Assembly: GCA_963681505.1 (NCBI GenBank)
Contig: OY811978.1
Coordinates: 8,701,236 to 8,765,235, forward strand
DNA from: Eunapius fragilis
Lineage: Eukaryota; Porifera; Demospongiae; Spongillida; Spongillidae
DNA length: 64,000 nucleotides
Direction of reading: 5' to 3'
This document shows, one piece after another, positions 33,701 through 46,115 of the stretch. Under the pieces are notes generated by a model, which was not told the origin of the DNA, did not search any database, and was given only the letters and a program-made list of their open reading frames with translations. Position 1 is the first letter of the stretch. Each line of letters opens with the position of its first letter. The translations under genes were made by a program, and so were the position numbers.

Positions 33701-34622
33701 TACCATTGGTGCCGTACATGTATGTACTCGCACCTTTGAGCATCAGTGATTGCAGAACACCCATCTCTCTCACTACAAAGTGGAGTTGTGGCTTGCTGCA
33801 ATTGTCTAATAGCAATACGCGAGTGCTCTCCTGAGTCCAGGACTCCCAATGTACTTTTATTAGAATGTGCGGCACTTTCGTTGCTAGGCCTGTACATTGT
33901 AATATTTTGGCATTCTCCTCTTTGTAATCCATATTACTATTCCTATGCATGGTTAAATTAATAAGGCAGGGTTATACTTAGTTAATAATGGAACCTTTTA
34001 AATAGTATAATGCTCCTGGCCTTCCCAATGTCTCGTTCACTCCATCTTTAACCCAAAGGTCTAACTTTACCCAAACCTTAAGCCATGATTAATTAATATG
34101 GAACATAAAATAGGAGGATGTTCTATATCTTTCAGATCTTTTGCATACAGAGTGATTTCAGTGAAAATTATGAAGAAAGGAAAGATTGCACGATTAATGC
34201 GTCATACTTTGTAAAGGATCTATGGTTTGGGGGTTTAACCTCCCACCCCCTCAGCCATTTTATTCATAGCAGTCAATTAGGCAACCTCAGTGATAGTTGT
34301 GAGGAAATGTGTTCTAACCTCCCTCCCCTGCCATGCCCCCTGGTACATACACCCTTGATGCTTGTATACGTACATGTAATTATGCATATCAGGTGGGGGG
34401 TGGCCGCATACCACTCTTTTATTTTTTTGCTCTAGTCTTTTTTTGTGTGCTACAACAACTTACAAGGACCATTCAAAAGGTGCAATGCTTCCATGATAAT
34501 AATCAGTGAATAGGATATAATATGGGTGTGCGCTTGGAGATAATGTTGTTGGTAGGCTTTTGCAACTCCTTGCTTGAGTTTTTGAAGACAACAGTTTTTT
34601 TATGTATGCAGCCATCGACCCT
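33701..34622. other. no gene recognised
   Basis: No supported exon. An overlapping pair of short frames at 33690-33960 lies at the Merlin border and has no domain. Confidence 0.4.
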
Positions 34623-34857
34623 ACAATGGTGGTGTAAAAACAATGGAAACCAGAAATTTGACTGGAAAATTAAAATAGGCCTATATTTAGCCAATTACTC
34701 AGGCATGCACTGTTTTAACGTGAATGTGCTAAATATAGGCCTATTTCAATTTCCCAGTCAAATTTCTGTCACTCTGGTTTCCATGCATTTTACACCACCA
34801 TTGGTCAATCCTATATACAAACACCTTTCTCGTTAGAGAGTGTTTTTATTTACTTGT
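34623..34857. mobile_element. HHR-5, hairpin head lacking its outer left arm
   Basis: CAATGGTGGTGTAAAAACAATGG to TATATTTAGCC pairs with 34727-34802. The right arm continues to TTTATTTACTTGT at 34857, while the outer ~50 bp of the left arm are gone. The arm sequence (AATTTGACTGGAAAATT) differs from other copies. Confidence 0.7.
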
Positions 34858-35439
34858 TTCTAAAGTTTTTTTTTCTCTCTAAGACTATCATAGTGAATAA
34901 TCAAATTTTGAAAAGGTCCTGGCCTCCATTCGTGCAGGTTCTGGCCATGTGGCATACCAGAGTGGCAGCAGTGGCCATGCAGGCCAGGGTGGAAGCGGGG
35001 GATAGGGGACAATACTGCTGCTTCTGGTGGTGGGGCAGCGCAGCTAGAGGTGGAGGACCTTTGGCAGCCACAAGCTCACTATCCATAAGAATAGCTTTTT
35101 CAAGGCCACCATTATACTCCATTAGTGCATGAGATTTGGATTCATATAAGGAGTAGCTATATGGGAGGATATGTAATTTTCATTTCACCTAGTACTCAAC
35201 TGCAATTAAATTGCTACACAGTTGCATGCAAGCCCTTAGCTTTTTTACAACAGATAAGGAAGCCTTTTTGTACGTCAGTGACACCCCAATAATAGACAGG
35301 TCACAAAGGAGAAAGGACTACTGCAGTTGGGTCACTGAGCATGCTTTACATGTGAAGTGAATGGTTTTGTGCAGATCCCTTACATTTGTGCTGTACACAT
35401 GTTGCATGTCCCATAGCATTTTAATGCTAGTGCAATACA

Positions 35440-35970
35440 ACATGCCATGACATAGCTTTGGGTGGTAGTGGTAGTTCTGTGATCCTTGCAATTGTGCATC
35501 CTCTTGGCAGCATGTTTAGCCATTCGGACAGCGTGGTCATTCCAATACTGACTCCTTTCAGATGCCTTAATGGCAGCTGAATTGGCATCGTATTTCTGCC
35601 TTTTAGCAGCATGGTTCTCCTCAAGGTCCTTTTGATATCGTTGCCTTTTAGCAGCATGGTTCTCCTCAAAGTCCTCTTGATATCGCTGCCTTTTAGCAGC
35701 ACGGTTCTCCTCAAGGTCCTCTGGATATCAGCAGATTGCTTTAGATACAGCATATGCATGGTAGAGCTAGCTGAGGCTTTCTTCTTTTTGGGACTCTTGA
35801 TAGTGCACTTGGGCTGTAGAGCTTTGTTCTCTTCTTGCTTTCTGCTTGTTGGTAAGATATCTTCTTTCAAAAGCATTTTTAGAACAGCAACTTCACTAGC
35901 CAATGCTAAGTATCGATTAAACTGCGATAGGAACACCAAATAAATGTTGTAAAGGTTGGAGTATATACTG
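35440..35970 (-). pseudogene. Helitron-like N-terminal repeat relic
   Basis: In one minus frame the sequence repeats YPEDLEENRAAKRQRYQ-like units about three times, ending KYDANSAAIKASER. The adjoining frame has ALQPKCTIKSPKKKKAS. I recall arrays of this type (R-Y-Q-E-D-x-E-E-N-R-A-A-K-R-Q) upstream of Helitron-like domains in sponge proteins. No helicase is visible here. Related fragments occur at 52350-52530 and 63400-63480. Confidence 0.45.
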
Positions 35971-35983
35971 CCCAAGCATTATT

Positions 35984-36222
35984 GGGATTGTGGCAGCGAA
36001 AAGGGGCCTAGCGCATATTCCAGGAAGGAGAATCAAAGTTGACGGGTATAATTAAAATGTACGCGTAATAAAAAATTCAGGCCACTGTAACTCCATGATT
36101 AATAGTCTAATTTCAAGTGTGTAAGAAAGAAGGTGTAGAGGACATAGGTGACTCTTTCAATAAGAAATAATTTGAAATCTTGAAAAAATATGCGCTAGGT
36201 CCCTTTTCGCTGCCACGATCCC
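35984..36222. mobile_element. MITE, copy 1 (TIR GGGATTGTGGCAGCG)
   Basis: TIRs GGGATTGTGGCAGCGAAAAG and CTTTTCGCTGCCACGATCCC enclose ~240 bp with GGCCACTGTAACTCC and AATTTGAAATCTTG. Confidence 0.85.
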
Positions 36223-36235
36223 ATTAATAAAAATA

Positions 36236-36487
36236 TGGAATCATGACAGCGAAAAGGGACCTAGCGCATATTATTAAAATTTTCCAGGAAAGAGTGTCAA
36301 AGTTGACGGGTGCAATTAAAATGTACGCGTAATTGGCCACTGTAACTCCATTAATGGATAGATTAATTAATTTCCCGTGCATAAGAAAGAAGTTGTAGAG
36401 GACATACATGTAGGTGTCTCTTAGAACATTAAATAATTTGAAAACTTGAAAAAATCTGCGCTAGGTCCTTTTTGCTGCCACGATCCC
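36236..36487. mobile_element. MITE, copy 2, adjacent to copy 1
   Basis: Same TIRs (left GGAATCATGACAGCG, right CTGCCACGATCCC) and same interior in the same order, only 13 bp after copy 1. ATA flanks both ends. Confidence 0.85.
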
Positions 36488-36509
36488 ATACTTGTATATT
36501 ATAACCAAA

Positions 36510-36830
36510 CTTGCTAGATGTCGCCACATACCAGTTCCTATATAGAACATGCTATCGAAGGTACTTTTCGCTATAATATGCGTCTATATGACCTGAAGGG
36601 GCACCCTGCGGATAAATTCCGAAGTGATTGGTACTATTGCCGTTCTTCAAAACCATTCGTAGCTTGAGTTATACCTTCCTAAGAAGATGAAGAGGAAGAC
36701 AACAACCAAGATTTTTTTAGGACTGGGCACGATAATCAGGAATTAGTTTGCTTCTCTAAAAGCACGCTGTTTTATGACACTGAACCAATGTAGAACTGTA
36801 GATAATCATGCAGGTACACAATATTAATCT
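36510..36830 (+). repeat. HHR body fragment without head
   Basis: GAAGTGATTGGTA, CTTGAGTTATACCTTCCTAAG, a short GAA/GAC tract, GGACTGGGCACGA and CTCTAAAAGCACGCTG match the HHR-1 body in order. It is directly followed by the coiled-coil segment. Confidence 0.65.
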
Positions 36831-36930
36831 TTCACCTGTGCATGCTAATGGTTGTTTGAGATTTGGTTAAACTGCTGTCATTTTTCCATAAAGATGTAGA
36901 GCAATCACATACCAGAGACCAGACAGCAAT

Positions 36931-37150
36931 GTCTCATAATGTTGAGCAACCCTTGGATGCAGACCAGGAGGATACTGTTGAGCAACTAAAGAAGAAAATA
37001 GCAATCCGAGAACAAATATACATAGAGAAACTGTCAAAACTGGAGGCAGAGATAAAAAGCTATCATGCAGAGCTAGATGCTATGCAGGAAACACTGGATG
37101 ATAAAGACCGCAAGTTGTTTGAAACTACGGACCAGAAGAAAGTAATTAGT
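36931..37150 (+). CDS. coiled-coil exon, copy 1 (possible captured gene fragment)
   Basis: From ATG at 36931 the frame encodes MSHNVEQPLDADQEDTVEQL and a lysine/glutamate-rich helix with heptad-like spacing. A donor-like GTAATT follows near 37141. An inverted near-copy is at 47970-48250, with ~120 bp of shared sequence upstream. Both copies adjoin HHR elements. It may be a real first exon or a duplicated fragment; only the N-terminal part is present. Confidence 0.4.
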
Positions 37151-37199
37151 TATTTGCAAATAGTGATTGTTCAAGCTGCAGCCAATTAATTAACGCTTT

Positions 37200-38487
37200 T
37201 AAAAAAGAACTGTCATCTATTACTGTCATATAATGTATGGTGGCATTCAGATGTTATATGTTGCATCTATCTATAAGAGCTAAAGATACTTTGAAAATAC
37301 ATGTATCTCTTTGCATGATTATATTTAAAAGAATATTCTTTTCATGATTTCAACATGCCAAATTAACACTTGGTGATCAAAAATAATGTAATTGAGATAA
37401 ATGTTTTGCGCGTTCCTCTAGCTACTGTCCACTTAACTGAAATAGGGCCATTACTAATAGACATGACCATGTAGAAAAGACCAGAGATTTATCTGACTTT
37501 TATTTATGATGGGTGGGTAGGCAACTGGGCACGGGTGGGTTATGTCAACCACGGAAGTTATATGTCAAATGCCAGAATTCAATTGTGTGCAATCAATTCA
37601 CGATTCATAGTGTTGTGACTGCTAATCATGCAGCGCATTGAAAGATCACGCCATAGATATTGTACGGAAGGGATTGGAAACTGATCACGTACTGCAATAC
37701 ATTGTATCACAGCGAGAAGTTATCAGTATTGGATCAGCCTTGTTAATTTTAAATCCTTGGACCAATATTTTGATCAGTATTGAAATAGACCTCTTCTTGG
37801 TTCAATACTGATGGTGGTAGTTGTACCAATGTGTCGACCACAACATTGTGACAAGATTGGCTTATAAATATTGGACGCATCATGATACAGTATTGTTGCA
37901 AGATATTGAGTATCGTTGCATCAGGTACCATGCTCAGGTACCATGCGCTGTGCCAGAAAAATGAGTTGCATTGCAACGCGTTATTTTATTCAGCAGAGAC
38001 ATGGCCATTGCTCAGCCTGTAACTGGTCACCTGAGCAAGACATGCATGTAATCCAATCGCCATCAGAGACAATCCATGGTAGAGCATGACAACTTTTGCC
38101 ACGACATTCTCAAATCTTTTTTATTTTTCAGTAATCTAATAGGGCTAATAGAGATTAGTTATTATTCAGAGTTTCACCTTCTGATTCACTTCGGTTAATT
38201 GGCAATGCTTCGTCAACTTTGTAGATGCCGAAATTATGTGATTACTACATGTATCACTGTTTTGCAAAGCTATAGTAATGTCAAAATAGTTTTAATTGAA
38301 ACTGTTTGTAACACTACAATACACTCACCTCATGGGTGTACACACATGTATTGTGAGATAACCTTAATAAATTTAATATTTTGACTAGTTGTTTTACACT
38401 TGTCTAATTATCTCAAAACACCATAATTCTTTCATAATCCACGTGACGATGAGGTAGTTAATTAATTTCGGGTTTATGTCAAAAACT
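37200..38487. other. no gene recognised
   Basis: AT-rich sequence with some imperfect copies of a TCAGTATTG motif at 37720-37920. No supported exon. Confidence 0.4.
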
Positions 38488-39009
38488 GTTTCTTTGAACT
38501 GTCACGTGACCACAAAGTTTACACAGACGAAACGATGCTATTAAACCAATGGAACTATGCTGAAAGGGCGTATCCCAAGTTGCGAAGGATGTGCGCTAAG
38601 CTTCGTACGCCTATAAACATGTATGACGCTTCGATTCCGATACAACAATATTAGCGCTCTAAGCGTAGTACGTGCTAATATTTATTTAATCATACATGCC
38701 TTAACAATGCAATGCACTGCACAGCTTGGTTCCCCGCACTGCGCTTAATAAAAGCGCAATTGATTATAATAGCAGCTCGTTGCATTGTTCAATAGCAGCT
38801 CGTTGCATTGTTCAACAGCAGCACGCGCTACTATTGTTGCATCGTAATCAGTGCATATGCTTTCACAAGTGCATATTAGCAATCGTACCAAGCTTAGCGC
38901 ACAGTGTAACGCGTTCTTTCGCAACTTGGGCTAGCGTAGTTCCATTGTTTTAATAGCATCGTTATACGTCTGTGTAAACTTTGTGGTCCAGCGGCAGTTC
39001 AAAGAAACA
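38488..39009. mobile_element. MITE with ~80-bp TIRs
   Basis: GTTTCTTTGAACTG, CACAAAGTTTACACAGACG, ACGATGCTATTAAA and CAATGGAACTA at the left are mirrored in order at 38935-39009. Inside is a tandem 26-bp repeat containing AGCAGCTCGTTGCATTGTTC. Confidence 0.85.
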
Positions 39010-39044
39010 TCAAGCAAAGCTTTCAATTCAAAACGAGTGTAGGC

Positions 39045-39557
39045 TAAGGCGATACCAAGTTGATTTCATGTTTCTCGGACAGTTGGACCAAAAAATGTGA
39101 CCCGGTCGCCGGGGAAAAAAAAAAAAAAGTTAAATGAATACTATAATTACATGTGTGAAATGATATTAAACAATCCGCAAGCGCATGCGTACTATACAAC
39201 GCTTGCGCATGCAAAAGTTACTACATATACATGGCAAATGAGCACTGCAAAACTTTTCGTGGAATGACAATAATACACCACATTTCACTACAACACTGTT
39301 CCATAAGAACGAGGACGTATACTGACGATACTCAGTAGACAAGGGCTGCAGCCAAGTATACAGTCGCTGTATCAAACTTCAAACAATTGAAGTGGCACTA
39401 TTATGTGCATCAACAATACCGGCGTGCGCAGTGCTTGGTTCACTGCGTATACGTATGTATAATAATTATAGATGACACACCCCTAATATGAATAACATTT
39501 ATATTTTTTCCTTGAACTTGATTTCAAATGAATGAAATCAACTTGGTGTCGCCTTAG
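39045..39557. mobile_element. MITE with TAGG target duplication
   Basis: CTAAGGCGATACCAAGTTGA at 39045 and the complement of CTAAGGCGACACCAAGTTGA ending at 39557 form the TIRs. TAGG lies immediately outside both ends. The interior contains a palindromic AAGCGCATGCG...CGCTTGCGCATGC near 39180. Confidence 0.8.
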
Positions 39558-39760
39558 TAGGTCCTATGTAGGATTTGAAGTGTGATGAATACGATTAGCA
39601 AAACACCAGATTCCACTATTGCCGTTGCACTGTAGAATCAGCTGGACTTTAGCGAGCGTATCTGGATACAGCCAACAATTATCTACAATGTAATAAAACT
39701 GCCGGCTCAGACGACAGAGATAACGCTCTCTCGTTCCCACACTCGAACCTGAAAAAAAGT

Positions 39761-40887
39761 TTCTTCTTCTTCTTCTTCTTCTTCTTCTTCTTCTTCTTCT
39801 TCTTCTTCTTCTTCTTCTTCTTCTTCTTCTTCTTCTTCTTCTTCTTCTTCTTTCTTCTTCTCTTCTTCTTTCTCTTCTTCTTCTCTTCTTCTTCTTCTTC
39901 TTCTTCTTCTTCTTCTTCTTCTTCTTTCTCTACTTCTTCTTCTCTTCTCTTCTTTCTCTTCTTCTTCTCTTCTTCTCTTCTTCTTCTTCTTCTTCTTCTT
40001 CTTCTTCTGTCTTCTTCCTTCTTCTTCTTCTTCTTCTTCTTCTTCTTCTTCTTCTTCTTTTCTTCTTCTTCTTCTCTTCTCTTCTTTTCTTCTTCTTCTT
40101 CTTCTTCTTCTTCTTCTTCTTCTTCTTCTTCTTCTTCTTCTTCTTCTTCTTCTTCTTCTTCTTTTTTCTTCTTCTTCTTCTTCTTCTTCTTCTTTTCTTC
40201 TTCTTCTTCTTCTTTCTTCTTCTTCTTCTCTTCTTCTCTTCTTCTTCTTCTTCTTCTTCTTCTTCTTCTTCTTCTTCTTCTTTCTTCTTCTTCTTNNNNN
40301 NNNNNNNNNNNNNNNNNNNNNNNNNNNNNNNNNNNNNNNNNNNNNNNNNNNNNNNNNNNNNNNNNNNNNNNNNNNNNNNNNNNNNNNNNNNNNNNNNNNN
40401 NNNNNNNNNNNNNNNNNNNNNNNNNNNNNNNNNNNNNNNNNNNNNNNNNNNNNNNNNNNNNNNNNNNNNNNNNNNNNNNNNNNNNNNNNNNNNNNCTCCT
40501 CCTCCTCCTCCTCCTCCTCCTCCTCCTCCTCCTCCTCCTCCTCCTCCTCCTCCTCCTCCCTCCTCCTCCTCCTCCTCCTCCTCCTCCTCCTCCTCCTCCT
40601 CCTCTCCTCCTCCTCCTCCTCCTCCTCCTCCTCCTCCTCCTCCTCCTCCTCCTCCTCCTCCTCCTCCTCCTCCTCCTCCTCCTCCTCCTCCTCCTCCTCC
40701 TCCTCCTCCTCCTCCTCCTCCTCCTCCTCCTCCTCCTCCTCCTCCTCCTCCTCCTCCTCCTCCTCCTCCTCCTCCTCCTCCTCCTCCTCCTCCTCCTCCT
40801 CCTCCTCCTCCTCCTCCTCCTCCTCCTCCTCCTCCTCCTCCTCCTCCTCCTCCTCCTCCTCTTCTTCTTCTTCTTCTTCTTCTTCTT
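39761..40887. repeat. giant TTC/TCC trinucleotide tract with assembly gap
   Basis: The left part is (TTC)n with TTTC and TC interruptions. The right part (40496-40860) is almost pure (TCC)n, turning back to TTC at 40861. The right flank, CAGATGTATGAATAAAGCATTAAAC, equals the sequence beside the tract in HHR-4 (32581), so the tract grew inside an HHR copy. Homopurine-homopyrimidine DNA of this length can form triplex structures. Confidence 0.95.
40296..40495. other. assembly gap (200 N)
   Basis: Exactly 200 N between a TTC side and a TCC side. The round number suggests a placeholder, so the true length is unknown. Confidence 1.
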
Positions 40888-40914
40888 TCAGATGTATGAA
40901 TAAAGCATTAAACA

Positions 40915-41720
40915 TCAAATGTCTTTGGAGAGAAGCTAAGTGAAGTGGATGAGACTCTACTGTGTTTGCAAGTACAATTATCAAGTGATGAGGAATCATT
41001 CATGAGGTTATGAGCTTGGCTGTAAGAAGCACTCTTGAAGTTCTTGAGCATCAGCTGGAACCATACTTGCATGGTTCTCTCAATAACCCGTCAAAAGACA
41101 TTCTAGTAAGAAGTCAAGCCGCTCCAGTGCATAATAAGCTATCTGAACAGATCCTTGGTCTTGTCGATTACCATGTTCGGTATGCACCTAATGCTAATAT
41201 AGGCTTCATTGATGGGAAGGCGAATGTACAAAAAATCAAACACTATCCTGGCTTCAGGGCAAAGCTGATAAAAACTTACATTGTTTGCAATAAAGAGAGC
41301 AAGATATTCACGGCAGCAAAGAAAAGTCAATGATGAACTGAGAATACAAATTCAACATTATAGACTTCAAGAAGAACCAAGTAAGCAAGATAAATTTTCA
41401 AGAGGCAAAACTGAAAAAAGTTAAATCTATACTTTTTAATGAATGCAAAATAGAAAAAAAAACTCCTCAAATCTCAACAGATACATTGGAATTTATAAAA
41501 AATAGTTGTAAACCCTTCATAGTTGTTAGGTAAATTCATAGAGCAGAGTGCAACACGTCACCTGGAATGAACCAAAAAATTAATGGAAAAGTGCTGTCTG
41601 TAAACAACAGTGAACGAGGTACTATTTCATATTTGACAGTGGAAGAAACTGAAGATGATGGAGATGAATCTATAACTTTGTTGCAGTTTGTTACTGATGT
41701 AATTCAGTTGCGCTTGTGTA
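40915..41720 (+). pseudogene. relic of an unidentified repeated protein gene
   Basis: Successive frames read VFGEKLSEVDETLLCLQ, then SLAVRSTLEVLEHQLEPYLH, RYAPNANIGFIDGKANVQKI, and after stops VLSVNNSERGTISYLTVEE and LLQFVTDVIQLRL. The composition is protein-like and broken by stops and frame changes. I do not recognise the family; it is more likely transposon-derived than a host gene. Confidence 0.35.
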
Positions 41721-41889
41721 AGTGTACTATTCATATGCTTTTATTTTTAAATACATGTATTCCAAATGTACTCCAATGTCTTTCAGATAATTTATTATGG
41801 GGTAATTTGATCTTTAATTTATTACATTCAAGCGGACGTCAAAAATTTAGTTTTATACATAATACATCAATAAATACAAGTTGAAATTG

Positions 41890-42813
41890 CAGTGGCGGAT
41901 CCAGGGGGGGGGTCCAGGGTGTCTGGACCCCCCCCTCGAACCTGAATATGAATATAATTAGCATATGACGTGTCGCACGTGAGATATACATTTCTACGGA
42001 GTGCACTTCGTGAAGTTGCTAAATAGCTTATTTTTATTGCTTATTCATTGGTTAGTACTGTATTTTAGTTCTGTAAATTGCGAGATACGTTGTAGGCTGG
42101 TATTTATACGTAAGGTAAATGTATTCCAAAATGCAACCCACGGTCGTATTATAGAGCGATTCTTTCCGCAGTTATTTTGATTCGTGCTCTATTATTAGTA
42201 CCCATCAAGGTTGAATGCACCTAGCAACAAGACCATTGCAAATTTAAATTTTAAATTATAAATTTTAACAAAAAAACTAAGCCGGCGTACAATGCAAATC
42301 TGCGACGAAACACATGCACTAGCCGTTTAAATCCGCAAAACCACAATAGCCTGGAAACCAGAACGTAACGGAGTGGCACGCATTTATTGGTTATGATTGC
42401 TTCCGTTTCTAATCCCCCTACATGTACAATATGTGGAATGTGTGCAAAAACTTTTTTCGCACGCGAATGTTATGCCGAATTATACTGTTCGCTGCTTGAA
42501 GTAGGTCATCAGCCGGAGTGCGATGGTAAATTTTAAGAGGTTCAAATAGCAATGGAAACCGCATGCATGTAACAACACAGCCATTTAAATCCATAAGGCT
42601 ACAATAGCCGGCAGAAATGTAACGGAGTGTCACTCATTTATTGGTGTTGCCGGATTGCCTTAGTTTCCAATCCCCGGCCCCCTTACATGTAGAATCTGTG
42701 GAAAAATTGGAATGCGCACTACAAAATTTTTCGCGCGCTTCGCGCGCACCCCTCCTCCTCATCGATTATTCATGTCGGACCCCCCCCTCGCCAAAATCCT
42801 GCATCCGCCCCTG
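41890..42813. mobile_element. non-autonomous hAT-like element
   Basis: The left end is CAGTGGCGGATCCAGG and the right end CCTGCATCCGCCCCTG, the CAGTGGCGGATCC terminus typical of many hAT-type MITEs. AATTG(C) flanks both sides. The interior contains two related segments (about 42320-42460 and 42580-42740, sharing ACAATAGCC, GTAACGGAGTG and CATTTATTGG). Confidence 0.75.
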
Positions 42814-43099
42814 AATTGCACTATACATATAACTTATAAGGAAAAAGTATTTCTTCCCTAATGCACATTCTTTGTGTAGATCTACAACATGCCATTTTCC
42901 ATATAAAATTTGGAATCAAAATGTTGAAAGACAAAAATCGTATGACCGTTTGAATATAGTCATTACGGGGATCACAGATTTTATAATATCTCCGCATCAA
43001 TCGCCATACATTGCTATATTGGTACTTAAAGGCCCGTTTCTCCGGTTAGGATTAAGCTACAAAAAAGATAAAAACTGTTCTGAAAACCATTCAATATGG

Positions 43100-43625
43100 T
43101 CTTTAAACTGATGCATTTAGTTATGCTTGAAAGATTGTTTGAAACTTTTTTGTAAAGTACCTAATCTAGGGGTCTGTACAAGTGGGCATTGCTGTTGAAC
43201 CGCCCCCCCCCTCCCTCTTTCTTATTAGTGCAGATGTGTCATGTTGAGGCACTCAGAGCAAGGCTGAGATAAGGGTTCCCGAGACGATCGAGGACATTCT
43301 AAACGCTATCATTCAACTTTCAAGACGATGTGTCATGTGTTAGTTAGCGGTTTTTCCCCCAAAGAAGTGGATTTCCCCTGATAGAGGGTTTGCCACTGGC
43401 ATTTTTCCTAGGAGAGATGTGGACTCATCTCTTCCTTATTTTTGTCCCCCGCTCAAACCCTAGGTTTATAATATGTCAGGAACTTCATCAGTCTGTTTGC
43501 AGTAGTTGTATTGGATGTATGTCATAGTTGTATTATGGCTGGTGTGTTGTGTTGATGACAGTGGCGTGCACAACAGATGACGCAACCAAATATGGGGAAG
43601 GTAGCGTGCATGATATAGAGTACAT
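43100..43625. other. no gene recognised
   Basis: No supported feature apart from a short C-run near 43201. Confidence 0.4.
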
Positions 43626-43845
43626 ACCCATACCACTCACCCTTTAATTGGTAACCCTTACCCATCATACCACCTGGGTGACGGCTGTACCACAAATTCT
43701 TTGAACCCCTCCCTCCTCTATGGTGATGACTGTACCAATCATTGCATGGACCAATCCCTCCCCCACAGTGATAGCTGTACCACTCAGCCTTTGGACCAAC
43801 TCCCTCCTCCTTGGTGATGGCTGTACCACTCACCCTTTAGACCAA
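43626..43845. repeat. ~55-bp degenerate minisatellite
   Basis: Four imperfect units share TGGTGATGRCTGTACCA, CTTTGRACC and CCTCCCTCC motifs. The minus-strand open frame across it is a product of the repeat. Confidence 0.7.
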
Positions 43846-43849
43846 AAGG

Positions 43850-44925
43850 GGAAAAAAAAACCTTATTAAGCACCGAGGTTGTTACAATCCAACTCAGACC
43901 GCTTGGTACTTTGATGCTTTAGAGGCAATTGACAGGTCATATGCACAATGCATACTCCCCAACTTTCATATATGTTATGCATTGATTGTGGATTTTAAAG
44001 ACTTTTTTAAAAATATAAAGGTTTAAAAAATACCAGGGAAAAGGTTTACAACAACATACATTTTAAAAATGCAACTACTTCCGATATTGCGTATATATAC
44101 TTAGGGTTTTGGCACAAAGTTAACATCAGGTAAATATCCTCAGTGGTGTACAATAAATATGCAGATACTTACTTTGGTTCTTTTCATTAGTTAAATATAC
44201 ATGCGTAGGATATCTGAATTACCTGGTGAGCATTCTTGTATGTCCAAACGTGGATATTTCTGGTGGTGGTGGTGGATATTGAAAATATCCTCTAAGATAC
44301 ACAGCAGTGGAAAACAATGCTTACTTTGCCATGTGGATTCTTGAAATATACAGTGGCACATAACAATAATATCCACATCGCAAGGATATCGATATTGAGT
44401 GGATACCTAACGTTATTGCATAGTGATAAAGTCTAGGTTTGCAACTGAACATAAAAATTGAGAGAGTAATAATGTGTTTCTATGTTTGGTGGCCAACCTG
44501 GATGAGAACCACATAGTTGCAAGTGTATTTTATACAACCAGTACATGTATATGTTTTGATGCATGTATTTTATCTGAACTGAAAAGTGTCTAAAATAGAT
44601 TCACATGATCCGGTTAAACATGCTCCTTGACATGTTAGACAAAAAATATATACATGTATGCAGCATCAGTTCATCGAACCTGCTTTTCTATAGCAATTTT
44701 GTTTGATGCAAGGAAAGGGATAAGGGAATTCCGTCTTGCAATTGAACCTATAGCAATTGCAATCATTGGGATACACATACAGAATATGCAATCACAATTT
44801 CCTCCATTTTCGGCATGTTTGCACACGTTATTCTACATATACACCTATGTACATACATCAAAATAATTAAGACACAGTGAGGAACATTTCATCACTGTGA
44901 AAACTCATATAAGTGACGTAAATAT
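43850..44925. other. no gene recognised
   Basis: AT-rich. A GGTGGT run near 44262 is flanked by GGATATT/AATATCC pairs. No exon supported. Confidence 0.4.
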
Positions 44926-45278
44926 ATTAAAGTCCGCGACAGCATTGAGGAAGTATATAGAAATGCAGTAGTCCGATGAAGCAGATATATTAAGGTCTAT
45001 GCATCAATGGACAGTATTTTTATCTGCGATACCAGGATTATGTACTTACATGATGTTATCGCTATGTAGAAGCTGAATTTTTCAAGACCAAAAAACATTA
45101 ATTCTTTTAATTCCATATTTTGGACTCGTTTCGGTACCGTGTTGATTTTTTTACGCTAGAGTCTGTTTCTATGGGGCTTGAAGTACAAACAGAAATTTTT
45201 TGCACATTTTAACTGTGTTCCGCTCTTAAGCTACACTTTTCGGAAGTTTTTCCCCCAACTTTCACCTTTTTACGTGGC

Positions 45279-45920
45279 TTGTATCAATATGCGGTTGCAA
45301 AACCAACCATGAAATTTTCACACTTGAGACCCGGCACAACATCACGTCATCAATTGAAGATGGCTGTTTCAAGTGAGGACACGAGCTGTTTAAACTTGAG
45401 ATCCCTGGAGACTACAATCGCAGAATTGAAAAGCAAAAGGCCTCGCGCCCTTACAGAGGAACAAAAGCTAGATATTCTCGTTGCATACCACTCGCTGCAA
45501 GCCGAAGATGCCAAGGAACTGTTGGAAAACCCTGCACAGAAGCCTATGGAACATTACCAACAACGGGTCTCTGCATTACTTGGTTATTCCACAAAAACAG
45601 TCGGGCTGGTGTATCGTGATTGGCATCACCATCAGCAGATTCAAGTAGCCATGCCACCTGCCAATTGTCTTCCTAAACAACAGCGCATACCCAAGTCGAA
45701 TGATGTTCTCCTTGCTGTGCGTACCCTTGTGCAAGAGAAGCACTCAAGTAACAAACAGTCGTTGCTCGTCACGTGTTAGATCTGATGAGGCAGCGGAAGT
45801 GGCTAGTTGTGGACGATCAGGAACCCAAAGCTTATGCCTCGTCAATGCGCTGTGTTCGACGCTATCTCAAAATGGTTATGGTCATGATGAAATGATGTTA
45901 CCTCCATGCAGTAGTGCTTC
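45279..45920 (+). pseudogene. truncated DDE transposase, left copy
   Basis: The N-terminal half, matching the right copy residue for residue over most of its length (KFSHLRPGTTSRHQLKMAVS...). A frameshift after LVQEKHSSN gives a stop at 45779. Homology ends near 45892, before any catalytic residue. Confidence 0.75.
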
Positions 45921-46115
45921 ACAAGTATCTCTAGCATAGTCCTGTAGTGTGAAAACACCTGAAAAAATATCCGCATGCTTTACATAACATGCATATGTAG
46001 ATTACAAGTGGTGTATAGACATCCGTGTTCAAAAATCTACTGTAAATTCAAATTTATGTATAACTCTTGAATGCATGCACTGCATGAGAACATGAAAGGG
46101 AATTAAACTCTGAAA

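Noticed and set aside
35611-35943. Plus-strand frame with repeated MVLLKVLLISLPFSS
   Set aside because: Antisense shadow of the Helitron-type repeat on the minus strand.
39707-40999. 430-codon minus-strand frame of poly-Glu/Arg
   Set aside because: It is the translation of a trinucleotide tract plus N; no flanking coding signal.
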